Shown piece after piece: positions 16,686 through 25,878 of a DNA stretch of 64,000 nucleotides (the stretch's first letter is position 1; each line of letters opens with the position of its first letter). The position numbers and the translations under genes are program-made. Source of the DNA: Nocardioides sp. LHD-245. GTDB lineage: Bacteria > Actinomycetota > Actinomycetes > Propionibacteriales > Nocardioidaceae. The notes beneath the pieces were generated by a model. That model did no database searches. It had not been told where the DNA came from and saw nothing but the letters and a program-made list of their open reading frames with translations. The DNA is taken from contig NZ_JAVFWN010000001.1 in assembly GCF_030929495.1 (NCBI RefSeq), positions 62,001 through 126,000 on the forward strand, in the 5' to 3' direction.

Positions 16686-17434
16686 TGGCCACCGCCACCG
16701 CCACCGCCGCCGTCGTCCGCACCGAGGCCCGGCTCTTCGGCCGCGAGCTCGGCGCACTGTTCTGGACCGTGCTCTTCCCGACCGCACTCGTGGCCGTCCT
16801 CGGTTCCATCCCGAGCTTCAGCGACCCGGTGGCCGGCACCGGGGGACTGCGCACGATCGACCTCTATGTGTCCGTCGCGGTGCTCATGTCGATGAGCATG
16901 GCCGCGGTGATGGCGATGCCCGCGGCGGTCTTCGCCTACCGGGAGGCGGGCGTCCTGCGCCGGCTGCGGACCACGCCGGTCGGACCCGGCGCCGTCCTGC
17001 TCGCCCAGGCCCTGTTGCATGCCGCCGCGGTCATCGGCGCCTCGGCGCTGGTGCTCACGATCGGGCGGGTCGCGTACGACACCCCGCTGCCGGAGTCCCC
17101 GGTCGGCTACCTCATGGCCTATGCGCTCGCGCTCGTGGCGACGTTCTCGGTCGGCGCGGTGATCACCTCGCTGGTGCCCAACAGCCGGATCGGCACCGCG
17201 GTCGGCACCATCGTGTTCTTCCCGATGCTGTTCACCGCCGGCGTGTGGCTGCCGGTGCAGGTGATGCCGGACGTGCTGCGCGAGATCGTCGTGGTGACGC
17301 CCCTCGGCGCCGCCTCGGAGGCGCTCGCCGAGGCGATGGCCGGCGACTTCCCCGACCTGCGGCACCTCGTCGTCGTCGCGGTCTGGGCCGTCGTGCTGTG
17401 GCTGGTGTCGGTGCGGACCTTCCGCTGGGAGTGA
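16685..17434 (+). CDS. ABC-2 type exporter permease
   Basis: A 249-residue membrane protein with about six segments of the ABC-2 (DrrB-like) type: a first segment near LFWTVLFPTALVAVLG, a long central hydrophobic region, the coupling-helix stretch REAGVLRRLRTTPVGP, and FFPMLFTAGVWLPVQVMPD near the C-terminal third. It forms the membrane half of the exporter with the ATPase whose stop it overlaps. The two-component genes follow at once, a common arrangement in which the regulator controls the pump. Confidence 0.87.
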   Translation: MATATATAAVVRTEARLFGRELGALFWTVLFPTALVAVLGSIPSFSDPVAGTGGLRTIDLYVSVAVLMSMSMAAVMAMPAAVFAYREAGVLRRLRTTPVGPGAVLLAQALLHAAAVIGASALVLTIGRVAYDTPLPESPVGYLMAYALALVATFSVGAVITSLVPNSRIGTAVGTIVFFPMLFTAGVWLPVQVMPDVLREIVVVTPLGAASEALAEAMAGDFPDLRHLVVVAVWAVVLWLVSVRTFRWE

Positions 17435-17469
17435 GGGACGGGGGCCGGGACGATGAGAGAGTGGACGGC

Positions 17470-18705
17470 GTGAGTGTCGTGCCGGAGGAGAGCTGGGAGC
17501 GCCGGCTCGGCTACCTGCCGCTGGGCCTGCTCGCCGTGGCCGCGGTCGTGGCCCTGGTGACCGGTCCCGGCACCGGAGCGACCTCCCCCTCGTCGCGACT
17601 GGCCGCGCAGCTGGTGCTGCTCGCGCTCACGACGGGCTGGCTCCTGTGGTGGCTCCACCGCAAGCCCACCGTGCTGTCGTACGCCGTCCGCGGGCTCCTG
17701 GCGCTCGCACTGACCCTGCTCAATCCACTGTTCTGCATCTTCGCCTGGATCGGCTTCGCCGATGCGGTGGAGGTCTTCCCCAAGCGTGGGCTGTGGCTCG
17801 GGGTCGGGGCGACCGCGGTGACGATGGCGCTCGGCCAGTCCGGTGGCGCGCCCTGGCGGTCCGCACCGCTGGCGGTGCTCTTCCTGCTCCTGCTCCTCGT
17901 GAATTTCCTGCTCGCCTACCTGATGGGCCGCTACTCCGTGCACGCCGAGCGCACGAGCATCGAGCGCAAGGCCGCGATCATCGAGCTGGAGCGGGTCAAC
18001 GCCAGCCTGGAGCGGGCGCTCGCCGAGAACACCGCGCTGCACGAGACCGTCGTCGCGCAGGCCCGGGCGGCCGGTGTCCAGGAGGAGCGGCAGCGCCTGG
18101 CGCGGGAGATCCACGACACCATCGCCCAGGCCCTGGCCGGTGTGGTCGCGCAGCTCCAGGCGGCCCGCGAGGAGGAGGACCCGGCCACCGGCCGCCGCCG
18201 TGTCGACCGGGCCGCCGCCCTGGCGCGCGACGCCCTGGTGGAGGCCCGCCGCTCGATGCTCGACCTGGTGCCCGCCCCGCTCGCGGAGAGCTCGCTCGCC
18301 GACGCTGTCGCGGTCCTCGTCGAGGACTGGGTCGCCCACCGTCCCGCGGACCCGCCCGTGGCCGCCGACGCCGTCGTCACCGGCGAGGTGCGGCCACTCC
18401 ATCCCGAGCTGGAGGCCACCGTGCTGCGGATCGCCCAGGAGGCGCTGTCCAATGTCGCCAAGCACGCCGACGCCCGCCGGGTCGCCGTCACACTGAGCTA
18501 TCTCGACGACGAGGTCATGCTCGACGTACGCGACGACGGCACCGGCTTCGATCCCGGTACGCCGAGCGGCCCGACGTCGTTCGGCCTGCGGGGGATGCGA
18601 CAGCGGGCGGAGCGGCTCGCCGGCGTCCTCGACGTCGAGACCGAGCCCGGTGGCGGCACGGTCGTCTCGGTCCGGCTGCCCGCGCTGGAGAGAGGCGCGG
18701 CGTGA
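17470..18705 (+). CDS. Sensor histidine kinase, NarL-partner type (HisKA_3)
   Basis: A 411-residue membrane kinase. Five or six hydrophobic segments fill residues 10-155, followed by a coiled coil (about 160-205). The dimerisation/phosphorylation helix is RQRLAREIHDTIAQALAG with phospho-acceptor His215, and the ATPase domain has NVAKHADARR, VRDDGTGFDP and FGLRGMRQRAERLAG. No periplasmic sensor domain is seen, so it probably senses in or at the membrane, for instance the exporter or an agent acting on the envelope. The GTG at 17470 is chosen for GAGAG at a good distance; GTG at 17461 is possible. Its stop overlaps the regulator start. Confidence 0.88.
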   Translation: MSVVPEESWERRLGYLPLGLLAVAAVVALVTGPGTGATSPSSRLAAQLVLLALTTGWLLWWLHRKPTVLSYAVRGLLALALTLLNPLFCIFAWIGFADAVEVFPKRGLWLGVGATAVTMALGQSGGAPWRSAPLAVLFLLLLLVNFLLAYLMGRYSVHAERTSIERKAAIIELERVNASLERALAENTALHETVVAQARAAGVQEERQRLAREIHDTIAQALAGVVAQLQAAREEEDPATGRRRVDRAAALARDALVEARRSMLDLVPAPLAESSLADAVAVLVEDWVAHRPADPPVAADAVVTGEVRPLHPELEATVLRIAQEALSNVAKHADARRVAVTLSYLDDEVMLDVRDDGTGFDPGTPSGPTSFGLRGMRQRAERLAGVLDVETEPGGGTVVSVRLPALERGAA

Positions 18706-19325
18706 TCCGGATCCTGGTCGTCGACGACCATCCGGTGGTCCGCGACGGCGTCGCCGCCACCCTCTCGGCGGTGCCGGACTTCGAGGTGGTCGGTCAGGCC
18801 GGCGACGGGCCGGCCGCCGTGGAGCTCACCGCGTCCCTGGCACCCGACGTCGTCGTCCTCGACCTGCGGATGCCCGGCGGCGGGGGCGTCGACGCCGTCC
18901 GCGAGATGCGACGACGGCACCTGACCGCCGCCGTCCTCGTGCTCACCACCTACGACACGGACTCCGACACGGTCGCCGCGATCGAGGCGGGCGCCACCGG
19001 CTACCTCCTCAAGGACGCCCCCGTCGAGACCCTGGTCGCGGGCGTGCGGGCCACGGCCGCGGGGGAGACGGTGCTCTCCCCGGCGGTCGCCACCCGCCTC
19101 GCCTCGCACGTCCGCCGGCCCGCCCGGACCACCGCCCTCAGCGCGCGCGAGCGTGAGGTGCTGACCCTGGTCGCCCGCGGCACGGCCAACCGGGCGATCG
19201 CCCGCGAGCTGTTCGTCAGCGAGGCGACGGTGAAGACCCACCTCGCCCACGTCTACGAGAAGCTCGGCGTCACCGACCGTGCCGCCGCCGTCGCGGTGGC
19301 CTACGAGCGCGGGATCCTGGGCTGA
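18702..19325 (+). CDS. Response regulator, NarL/LuxR family
   Basis: A 207-residue regulator. Receiver domain: acidic pair Asp8-Asp9, phospho-acceptor Asp54 in VVVLDLRMPG, the conserved Thr in LVLTTYDTD and Lys in YLLKDAP. DNA-binding helix-turn-helix of the LuxR type at about 145-205 (LSAREREVLTLVARGTANR, VSEATVKTHLAHVYEKLGV). It starts with GTG in a 4-bp overlap with the kinase. It is the last gene of the exporter operon and likely regulates it, perhaps through the 26-bp palindrome at 15687, though that link is inference. Confidence 0.92.
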   Translation: MIRILVVDDHPVVRDGVAATLSAVPDFEVVGQAGDGPAAVELTASLAPDVVVLDLRMPGGGGVDAVREMRRRHLTAAVLVLTTYDTDSDTVAAIEAGATGYLLKDAPVETLVAGVRATAAGETVLSPAVATRLASHVRRPARTTALSAREREVLTLVARGTANRAIARELFVSEATVKTHLAHVYEKLGVTDRAAAVAVAYERGILG

Positions 19326-19341
19326 CTCGCGCTCAGCCCAG
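19317..19341. terminator. Hairpin covering both stop codons of convergent genes
   Basis: CTGGGCTGA and TCAGCCCAG form a perfect 9-bp stem with a 7-nt loop. The stem contains the stop codons of the response regulator (19323-19325) and of the amidohydrolase (19333-19335 on the minus strand). It lacks a T-run, so it is either a factor-assisted bidirectional terminator or a stabilising 3' end. Confidence 0.5.
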
Positions 19342-20184
19342 CCGGTACGCCGCCACGGCGTTCTCGCCCCAGAACCGCGCCTGATCCGCCGCGGACGCCT
19401 CGCCGACGACCGCCCGCAGGGTCGTGAGGAGCTGCTCGAACGAGCCGCCCATCGTCTCGATCGGCATGTTCGAGCCGAACATCACCCGGTCCCAGCCGAG
19501 CTGGTCCACGGCGAACTCGAGCCAGGGGCGCAGGCTCCCCTCGGAGACGTCCAGGGTGGCCATGCCCAGGCCGGACAGCTTGCACGGCGCCGAGGTCGCC
19601 GAGGCGAACGTCCGGACGGCCTCCTGCCACTCGGCGCGGCCGGTGGCGTCGACGCTGCTGGGCCAGCCGGTGTGCTCGAGGACCACCGTCAGGCCGGGGA
19701 AGCGCTCGAGCCGGCGCAGCCAGGCCGCCATCGCGTCGGGGTTGATCACCAGGTCGAAGACCAGGCCCCGCTCGTCGAGCCAGCCGAGCACGGTGTCGGC
19801 GGCGGGGGAGTCGGGATCGAACCCGTAGAGCACGCGGACCCCGCGGAAGCGGGGGCTCGCGGCCTGGCTCTCCAGCTCCGCGCGGATCTCGTCGGGGCTG
19901 CCCGCGGGGTCGACGGTGCCGATCACGGCGAGGTCGAGGTCGTGTGCCTCGGCCACCTCGTCGAGCCAGGCCGCCTCGGCCAGGTGCGCGCCCGGCTTCG
20001 TGGTGGCGGAGACGTGGACGAAGGTGTCGACGGTCAGGCCGCCGGCCGCCGCTCGATAGGCCTCCAGTGAGAAGTCGCGGTAGAGCCCCGGCTTCTGCAG
20101 GCTCTCCGCCCAGGCCGACAGCCCGGGGTACCAGTCGTGCGCGGTGATGTCGATCAGGTGCATGTGGGAGTCGACGACTCTCAT
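19333..20184 (-). CDS. Amidohydrolase (PDC lactonase-like metal-dependent hydrolase)
   Basis: A 283-residue TIM-barrel hydrolase of the amidohydrolase_2 family. The N-terminal metal motif is VVDSHMHL; later VVLEHTGWPSS and MFGSNMPIE give the His and the expected late acidic/polar positions. Relatives hydrolyse cyclic esters or decarboxylate aromatic-derived acids. The ATG at 20184 has GAGGAG upstream; an in-frame start 14 codons earlier would add a Pro-rich tail with no family match. It is the last gene of a minus-strand cluster with an SDR and a flavin-dependent oxidoreductase and probably acts in the same degradation route. Confidence 0.8.
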   Translation of the reverse strand: MRVVDSHMHLIDITAHDWYPGLSAWAESLQKPGLYRDFSLEAYRAAAGGLTVDTFVHVSATTKPGAHLAEAAWLDEVAEAHDLDLAVIGTVDPAGSPDEIRAELESQAASPRFRGVRVLYGFDPDSPAADTVLGWLDERGLVFDLVINPDAMAAWLRRLERFPGLTVVLEHTGWPSSVDATGRAEWQEAVRTFASATSAPCKLSGLGMATLDVSEGSLRPWLEFAVDQLGWDRVMFGSNMPIETMGGSFEQLLTTLRAVVGEASAADQARFWGENAVAAYRLG

Positions 20185-20222
20185 CTGGATCTCCTCGTGG
20201 ATAGGGGTGGGTGGGGACGGGG

Positions 20223-20975
20223 TCACTGCATGGTGATGCCGCCGGAGACGCTGATCGTCTGACCGGTGACATAGCCGGCGCCGGGACCGAGCAGCCAGGC
20301 GATGCAGGCCGCCACCTCGGCGGGGGCGCCGAGCCGGCGGAGCGGGACGGTGCGCAGCAGGCGGTCGAGGTACGCCGGGTCCGCGGCGGTCGCGGTGGCC
20401 GACATGGCGCCCTCGAGCGGGCCCGGGCTGACCACGTTGACCCGGGTCCGGTGCCGGGCCAGCTCGCGGGCGAGGCTCTTCGCCGCGCCCAGCAGCGCGG
20501 CCTTGGTGCCGGCGTACGCCACCTCGTGCCCGGCCCCGGCCCGCGCCGAGTCGGAGGCGACGAAGACCACCGCGCCGGGCGCGGCGGTGATGGCCGGCAA
20601 CAGCAGCTGGGTCAGCAGCAGGGGACCGCGCTGGTTGACCCGGTACATCAGGTCCCAGTCGGCGGGATCGGACGCGGCGAAGGGCGCCAGCCGGGTGATC
20701 CCGGCGCAGTGCACCAGGCTCAGCGGAGCGACTCCCGACCCGCCCGAGTCGCCGGAGACCGCCGCGGCCGCCTCGCGGATCGAGACGTCCTGGGTCAGGT
20801 CGAGCGGCAGTGCCGTGACCGGACCCGGCGCCGCGGCGACGACCTCGTCGAGCCGGTCGAGCCGCTGGTCGGCCGCCACGACCTCGGTGCCGTCCTGGGC
20901 CAGCAGGTGCACCAGCGCCGCGCCGACGTCGCCGGCCGCGCCGGTGACCAGCACCCGGCCGGGGAGCGCGGTCAC
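20223..20975 (-). CDS. SDR family oxidoreductase
   Basis: A 250-residue short-chain dehydrogenase. Cofactor loop TGAAGDVG near residue 11, active-site Ser in VFVASDSA and YxxxK in YAGTK, and the family ending GYVTGQTISVSGGITM. Likely NAD(P)-dependent oxidation or reduction of a carbonyl in the same pathway as its neighbours. The GTG start at 20975 overlaps the stop of the upstream flavin-dependent oxidoreductase by 4 bp (GTGA). Substrate unknown. Confidence 0.87.
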   Translation of the reverse strand: MTALPGRVLVTGAAGDVGAALVHLLAQDGTEVVAADQRLDRLDEVVAAAPGPVTALPLDLTQDVSIREAAAAVSGDSGGSGVAPLSLVHCAGITRLAPFAASDPADWDLMYRVNQRGPLLLTQLLLPAITAAPGAVVFVASDSARAGAGHEVAYAGTKAALLGAAKSLARELARHRTRVNVVSPGPLEGAMSATATAADPAYLDRLLRTVPLRRLGAPAEVAACIAWLLGPGAGYVTGQTISVSGGITMQ

Positions 20976-21982
20976 CAGGACTGGAGTGTCGGCAGGACGT
21001 CGGCCGCGAACCGGCGCAGGCTCGCGATGCCCTCGCCCCGCAGGTCGATGCCGGGATGGGGACCGAACAGCACCAGATCGGTCAGGCCGAGGTCCTTGAC
21101 GAACGGCTCGAGCACGGCGAGCACGGTCTCCGGGTCGCCGATCAGCTCGTTGGCGCGGTAGCTGTCGTGCGACGGCGCGAGGCCGTAGTCCAGGTCCGGG
21201 TCGCCGAACTCGCTGCGGATGCGGCGGTAGTAGTCCCAGCGCTCGAAGTAGAGGTGCTGGTTGCGCTCCCAGACCTGCTCGGGATCCTCGTCGGTCACCG
21301 TGATGCTCCACGGGTTCGAGACCCGGGTCGAGCCGGGCTCGTAGCCGGCCTCCGCGAGGGCGGCGTGGTAGGCCGCGTGCACCTCGGGATCGACCGAGGC
21401 GCCGGCGAGGTTCGCGCCGTGCCGGCCGGCCCGGGCCGCCGCGGCGACCGTGGTCGCCGCGACCCACAGGGGCGGGTGCGGCTCCTGGGCCGGAGGCGGC
21501 TGCACCTGGAGACCGGGGATCTGGTGGTACCGGCCGTCGTACTCGATCTCCTCACCCGACCAGCCCAGCTTGAGCAGCTCGAGCGCCTCCTCCATCCGGG
21601 AGGGCCGCGTGCGCGGGTCGAGGCCGAAGGCGGCGTACTCCGCGATCCGGTGCCCGATGCCGACGCCGACGTCGAGGCGGCCGCCCGAGAGCTGGTCGAG
21701 CACCGCCGTCTCCTGCGCCAGCGCGAGCGGGTGGTGCAGGGGAGCGACGTAGATGTAGGAGCCGATCCGGGCCGTCGTGGTGCGGCTGATCAGCTGGGAC
21801 AGGAAGATCGGCACGGAGGGCGCGTAGCCGTCGGCGCTGAAGAAGTGCTCCTGCACCAGCAGCGAGTCGAACCCGAGACGCTCGGCCTCGGTGAAGGTCC
21901 ACAGACAGTCCTCCCAGAGGTCGGTCCAGGACTGCTTCCGGTACGGCGACGCCTTCATCTCCAGAGTGAGACCTACGCGCAC
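20972..21982 (-). CDS. LLM class flavin-dependent oxidoreductase
   Basis: A 336-residue luciferase-like monooxygenase with a TIM barrel. Seen: LTLEMKASPYRKQSW near the start, LVQEHFFSADGYAPS (the family's H-F loop), RLDVGVGIGHRIAEYAAFG and the later WVAATTVAAAARAGRHG. Such enzymes use reduced FMN or F420. The GTG at 21982 is chosen because GAAGGAG lies 5-6 nt before it; an ATG at 22012 would add ten residues. It is transcribed divergently from the LysR gene at 22074, the usual layout for a LysR target. Confidence 0.87.
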   Translation of the reverse strand: MRVGLTLEMKASPYRKQSWTDLWEDCLWTFTEAERLGFDSLLVQEHFFSADGYAPSVPIFLSQLISRTTTARIGSYIYVAPLHHPLALAQETAVLDQLSGGRLDVGVGIGHRIAEYAAFGLDPRTRPSRMEEALELLKLGWSGEEIEYDGRYHQIPGLQVQPPPAQEPHPPLWVAATTVAAAARAGRHGANLAGASVDPEVHAAYHAALAEAGYEPGSTRVSNPWSITVTDEDPEQVWERNQHLYFERWDYYRRIRSEFGDPDLDYGLAPSHDSYRANELIGDPETVLAVLEPFVKDLGLTDLVLFGPHPGIDLRGEGIASLRRFAADVLPTLQSW

Positions 21983-22061
21983 GGGGTGCTCCTTCTCGTC
22001 GGGAGCCTCCATCGTGGTGCGCGCACGGGTGGTCTGCCCACGTCCAAGACCGTCGTCGATC

Positions 22062-22067
22062 TAGCAT
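22062..22067 (+). promoter_or_regulatory. -10 hexamer of a leaderless promoter for the LysR gene
   Basis: TAGCAT ends 6 nt before the first ATG (22074), which supports that ATG over the one at 22077. An imperfect ATCT/AGAT inverted pair (22059-22075) around it may be an autoregulatory site. Confidence 0.45.
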
Positions 22068-22073
22068 GTCGAG

Positions 22074-22976
22074 ATGATGGATCTGACGCTGCGGGACCTC
22101 GAGTATGTCGAGATGATCGCCCAGGAGCGCAGCATCACCCGCGCCGCGGCCCGGCTGCACATGGCGCAGCCGGCGCTCAGCCAGTCGCTGCAGCGGATCG
22201 AGCGCCGGCTGGCGGTCCGCCTCTTCGAGCGGAGCAGCCGGCACCTCGCGCCGACGCCGGCCGGCGAGGTCCTGGCCGCCGAGGCCCGCGACATCCTCGC
22301 CTCGGTGCAGCAGGCGGTCGTGCGCACGCGGGTCGCCGGCGGGCTGCCGGAGGTGCTGCGGGTCCATGTCAGCGAGTCGTCGCTGATCACGCCGCGCCGG
22401 ATCCTCGCCGCCGCCCGGGCGCACGTCCCCGGCGCGGCCATCCACCAGACCACCCTGCCGCGGCGCGACGTGGCCGAGAACCTGCTCAACGGCGAGCTGA
22501 CCCTCGCCGTCGCCGGCTCGATCCGGGGCGCCGGGCTGCAGAGCATCAAGATCCGCGACGAGCGGATCGGCGTCCTGGTCAGCGAGCGGCATCCCCTGGC
22601 GCGGTCCGAGCTGGTCGAGCCGGCACAGCTGGCCGGCCACCCGGTCCTGTCGATCGACCCGGAGATGAGCTCCTGGGACGCCTGGGTGACGTCCTATCTG
22701 GGCGACCACGGCGTCGCCGCGCGGTGGTCCAAGGAGGTGGTCTTCGGCCTGAGCACGGGCAGCGACGTGCTCCACGACGCCGACACCGTGATGCTCACGC
22801 TCGAGTCGGTCGGTCGCGACCACCTCGACGGGCTGGTCTGGCGGCCGATGTCACCGGCCCGCTCGGTGCCGTGGTTCCTCACCTACCGGGAGGACAGCCT
22901 CCGGGACTCGCCTGCCGTCGCCGCGGTCCTGCGGGTGGTGCGCCGGCTCGCCCACGACCAGGGCTGGACGGCCTGA
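22074..22976 (+). CDS. LysR family transcriptional regulator
   Basis: A 300-residue regulator. The N-terminal winged helix is typical (LRDLEYVEMIAQERSITRAA, HMAQPALSQSLQRIERRL, LFERSSRHLAPTPAGE), followed by a two-lobed effector domain. It stands between two minus-strand catabolic groups: the oxidoreductase-SDR-amidohydrolase genes to its left, which it faces divergently, and the CoA-transferase/MaoC genes to its right. It probably activates one or both in answer to a pathway intermediate. No effector can be named. Confidence 0.92.
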   Translation: MMDLTLRDLEYVEMIAQERSITRAAARLHMAQPALSQSLQRIERRLAVRLFERSSRHLAPTPAGEVLAAEARDILASVQQAVVRTRVAGGLPEVLRVHVSESSLITPRRILAAARAHVPGAAIHQTTLPRRDVAENLLNGELTLAVAGSIRGAGLQSIKIRDERIGVLVSERHPLARSELVEPAQLAGHPVLSIDPEMSSWDAWVTSYLGDHGVAARWSKEVVFGLSTGSDVLHDADTVMLTLESVGRDHLDGLVWRPMSPARSVPWFLTYREDSLRDSPAVAAVLRVVRRLAHDQGWTA

Positions 22977-22999
22977 CCGGTCGGGCTGACCGGTCGGGA

Positions 23000-24166
23000 T
23001 CACCCCTGGTCGGCGTCGAGCCAGGCCCGGATCTCGTCGTTGTGCTGCCCCAGGGTGGGCGGCGCGACGTGCTGCTCGCGGCCGCCGGCGTACGCGTTGT
23101 CGTCGAAGCGCAGCGTCGGCCCGGGGAGCTGGATGTCACCGAGGGTGGTGTGCTCGACGTCGATGAGCAGGCCCTGGGAGAGCGTCTGCTCCCACGCGTA
23201 GACGTCGTCGAGGGTGCGCACCTTGCCCGCCGGCACGCCGGCACCGTCGAGACGGGCCAGCGCCTCCTCGGCGGTGAGATCGGCGAGCACGCCCTCGACC
23301 AGCGCGATCGTCGCGTCGCGGTTGGTCACCCGCTCGGGGTTGGTCGCGAAGCCCGGCGCGGCCGGGTCGATGCCGAACTCGGTGGCGAAGGTCTGCCAGA
23401 GCTTCTCCGAGCCGCAGGCGATCTGCACGGGCGCCGTCTTGGTCGCGAACATGCCGTAGGGCGCGATCGAGGGGTGGTGGCCGCCGGCCAGGCCGGGCAC
23501 CTCCTTGGCGACCGTCCACTTGGTGCCCTGGAAGGCGTGCACGCCGACCATGCCGGCGAGCAGCGAGGTGTGGACCACGCGGCCACGGCCGGTGCGCTCG
23601 CGCTCGTAGAGGGCCGAGACCACGCCGTACGCACCGTTCATGCCGGCCAGCAGGTCGGCGATCGGCACGCCGACCTTGGTGGGCTCGGAGAGCCCGGTCA
23701 GCGACATCAGGCCGCCCTCACCCTGGGCGATCTGGTCGAAGCCGGATCGCGTGGCCTCGGGGCCGTCGTGGCCGAAGCCGGTGATCTGCAGGACGATCAG
23801 CCGCGGGTTGAGGGCGTGCAGGCGCTCGATCGGGAACCCGAGCCGGTCCAGGACGCCGACCCGGAAGTTCTCCATCAGCACGTCGGCGCGCTCGACCAGC
23901 CGGGCCAGGACGTCCTGGTCGGCGGGGTCCTTGAGGTCGAGGGTGATCGATTCCTTGTTGCGGTTGGCCGACAGGAAGTACGTCGACTCGCGCTCGCCCT
24001 CCGCGGGGTCCACGAACGGGGGGCCCCAGGTGCGGGTGTCGTCGCCCGTGGGGCTCTCGACCTTGATCACCCGAGCACCGAGGTCGCCGAGCATCATGGC
24101 GGCATGGGGGCCGGCGAGGGCGCGAGTGAGGTCGAGGACCAGGATGTCGTCGAGAGGCGCGGTCAT
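23000..24166 (-). CDS. CaiB/BaiF-type CoA-transferase (family III)
   Basis: A 388-residue family III CoA-transferase that moves CoA between carboxylic acids. Seen: LVLDLTRALAGPHAAMMLGD at the N-terminus, IKVESPTGDDTRTWGPPF, ENFRVGVLDRLG and GLSEPTKVGVPIADLLAG with the Asp expected to carry the acyl group. The ATG at 24166 is preferred to an upstream in-frame ATG at 24211, because family members begin here and a TAGTGT hexamer ends 7 nt before it. It would activate an acid for degradation, with the MaoC-type hydratase nearby acting on the product; substrate unknown. Confidence 0.9.
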   Translation of the reverse strand: MTAPLDDILVLDLTRALAGPHAAMMLGDLGARVIKVESPTGDDTRTWGPPFVDPAEGERESTYFLSANRNKESITLDLKDPADQDVLARLVERADVLMENFRVGVLDRLGFPIERLHALNPRLIVLQITGFGHDGPEATRSGFDQIAQGEGGLMSLTGLSEPTKVGVPIADLLAGMNGAYGVVSALYERERTGRGRVVHTSLLAGMVGVHAFQGTKWTVAKEVPGLAGGHHPSIAPYGMFATKTAPVQIACGSEKLWQTFATEFGIDPAAPGFATNPERVTNRDATIALVEGVLADLTAEEALARLDGAGVPAGKVRTLDDVYAWEQTLSQGLLIDVEHTTLGDIQLPGPTLRFDDNAYAGGREQHVAPPTLGQHNDEIRAWLDADQG

Positions 24167-24173
24167 GGTGCAG

Positions 24174-24179
24174 ACACTA
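24174..24179 (-). promoter_or_regulatory. -10 hexamer of a leaderless promoter for the CoA-transferase gene
   Basis: Read on the minus strand, TAGTGT ends 7 nt before the ATG at 24166. Confidence 0.45.
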
Positions 24180-24244
24180 TTGACGAGAGCAAGCCCCGAG
24201 AATGGCAGCACCTGCCAAGAGGCGCGTCCTGATCCGGTCAGGAA

Positions 24245-24697
24245 TCAGGGCAGGAGCAGCACGACGGTCTCGGCGACCGCGCCGGGCTTGTCCTCGCCGT
24301 CGATCTCGATGACGTGCTTGAGCGTGATCTGGTAGCCGCTCGGCAGCTCGGTGACGTCGGCGAGGGTGACCGTCAGCCGGATCCGCCTGCCCACCAGCAC
24401 CGGGCTCGGGAAGCGCACCTTGTTGACCCCGTAGTTCAGCTTCGCGCCCGGGGTCTCCAGGCCGAAGATCGACTGGCCGAGCCACGGGATCAGCGACAGG
24501 GTGAGGTAGCCGTGGGCGATGGTGCCGCCGAAGGGGCCCTCCTTCGCCTTCTCGACGTCGACGTGGATCCACTGGTGGTCGCCGGTCGCCTCGGCGAACT
24601 GGTCGACCCGCTCCTGGGTGACCTCGACCCAGTCGCCCGTGCCCAGGACCTCCCCGTTGGCGGCGATCAGCTCGTCGAAGGTGGTGAAGGTCCGCAT
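24245..24697 (-). CDS. MaoC-like (R)-specific enoyl-CoA hydratase, NodN/HtdZ type
   Basis: A 150-residue single hot-dog domain. The hydratase 2 motif is present: [14 protein letters not shown] with the catalytic Asp and His, then [16 protein letters not shown]. Length and opening ([14 protein letters not shown]) fit the NodN-like subgroup that includes mycobacterial HtdZ. It would hydrate an enoyl-CoA, possibly one made through the CoA-transferase at 23000-24166, which lies downstream on the same strand. The ATG at 24697 has GGAGCAG shortly upstream. It is divergent from adenosine deaminase. Confidence 0.88.
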   Translation of the reverse strand: MRTFTTFDELIAANGEVLGTGDWVEVTQERVDQFAEATGDHQWIHVDVEKAKEGPFGGTIAHGYLTLSLIPWLGQSIFGLETPGAKLNYGVNKVRFPSPVLVGRRIRLTVTLADVTELPSGYQITLKHVIEIDGEDKPGAVAETVVLLLP

Positions 24698-24770
24698 GGT
24701 CTGCTCCTGTGTCCGGGGGCCGGGGTCGCGCGTCCACCCCGATGCGGGTGGAAGCGGTAAGAATGCGGTC

Positions 24771-25865
24771 ATGGAACCTACACGTGGCCTGCCGGAGGAC
24801 CTGCTGCGGGCGGCACCCAAGGTGCTGCTCCACGACCACCTCGACGGCGGGCTGCGTCCCGCCACCATCGTCGAGCTCGCGGCCGGCGTCGACCACGCCC
24901 TGCCCGAGACCGACGCCGGGGCGCTCGCACGGTGGTTCGCCGAGGCCGCCGACTCGGGCTCCCTCGAGCGCTACCTGGAGACCTTCGCCCACACCGTCGG
25001 CGTCATGCAGACCGCCGAGGCGCTGACCCGGGTCGCCCGCGAGTGTGTCGAGGACCTGGCCGCCGACGGCGTCGTCTACGCCGAGATCCGCTACGCCCCC
25101 GAGCTGCACGTCGAGGCCGGCCTCGGGCTGGAAGAGGTCGTGGCCGCCGTCCAGCAGGGCTTCGAGGAGGGCATGGCCGCGGCCGCCGCGGACGGGAGCC
25201 GGATCATCGTCCGCCACCTGCTGACCGCGATGCGCCAGGCCGCGCGGGCCATGGAGATCGCCGAGCTCGCAATCGCCTGGCGCGACCGCGGCGTCGTCGG
25301 CTTCGACATCGCCGGCCCGGAGGCGGGCTATCCGCCCACCCGGTTCATCGACGCCTTCGAGTACCTCCAGCGCGAGAACTCCCACTTCACCATCCACGCC
25401 GGCGAGGGCTTCGGCCTCCCGTCGATCTGGGAGGCCGTGCAGTGGTGCGGAGCCGACCGGCTCGGTCACGGCGTGCGGATCGTCGACGACATCACGCTCG
25501 ACGACGACGGCACGCCGCGCCTGGGGCGGCTGGCGTCGTACGTCCGCGACAAGCGGATCCCGCTCGAGATGTGCCCGTCCTCCAATGTGCAGACGGGCGC
25601 CGCGCCGTCGATCGCGGAGCACCCGATCCGGCTGCTCGCCTCGCTGCGGTTCCGGGTCACCGTCAACACCGACAACCGGCTGATGAGCCGCACCACGCTG
25701 AGCCGGGAGTTCGGGCTGCTCGCCGAGACCTTCGGCTACGGCTGGGCCGAGCTGGAGTGGCTGACCGTCAACGCGATGAAGTCCGCGTTCATCCCCTACG
25801 ACGAGCGCTACCGGCTGATCACCGAGACCATCAAGCCCTGGTACGCCGAGCAGGCCGGTCGCTGA
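24771..25865 (+). CDS. add: Adenosine deaminase
   Basis: A 364-residue zinc deaminase converting adenosine to inosine in purine salvage. Metal and catalytic motifs are complete: [12 protein letters not shown] (residues about 20-31), ITIHAGE-type [10 protein letters not shown] with the catalytic Glu, [19 protein letters not shown] and VNTDNRL with the catalytic Asp. Length fits. The ATG at 24771 follows a TAAGAAT stretch by 6 nt, so the message may be leaderless. Purine nucleoside phosphorylase at 57398-58231 is a functional partner in salvage though not linked. Confidence 0.93.
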   Translation: MEPTRGLPEDLLRAAPKVLLHDHLDGGLRPATIVELAAGVDHALPETDAGALARWFAEAADSGSLERYLETFAHTVGVMQTAEALTRVARECVEDLAADGVVYAEIRYAPELHVEAGLGLEEVVAAVQQGFEEGMAAAAADGSRIIVRHLLTAMRQAARAMEIAELAIAWRDRGVVGFDIAGPEAGYPPTRFIDAFEYLQRENSHFTIHAGEGFGLPSIWEAVQWCGADRLGHGVRIVDDITLDDDGTPRLGRLASYVRDKRIPLEMCPSSNVQTGAAPSIAEHPIRLLASLRFRVTVNTDNRLMSRTTLSREFGLLAETFGYGWAELEWLTVNAMKSAFIPYDERYRLITETIKPWYAEQAGR

Positions 25866-25878
25866 CGGTTGCCGGAGG

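Noticed and set aside
22973-23002. Direct repeat CTGACCGGTCGGG twice between the LysR and CoA-transferase genes
   Set aside because: Two 13-bp copies in a GC-rich 3' gap, with no target duplication or element; probably a local slip, perhaps part of a weak terminator.
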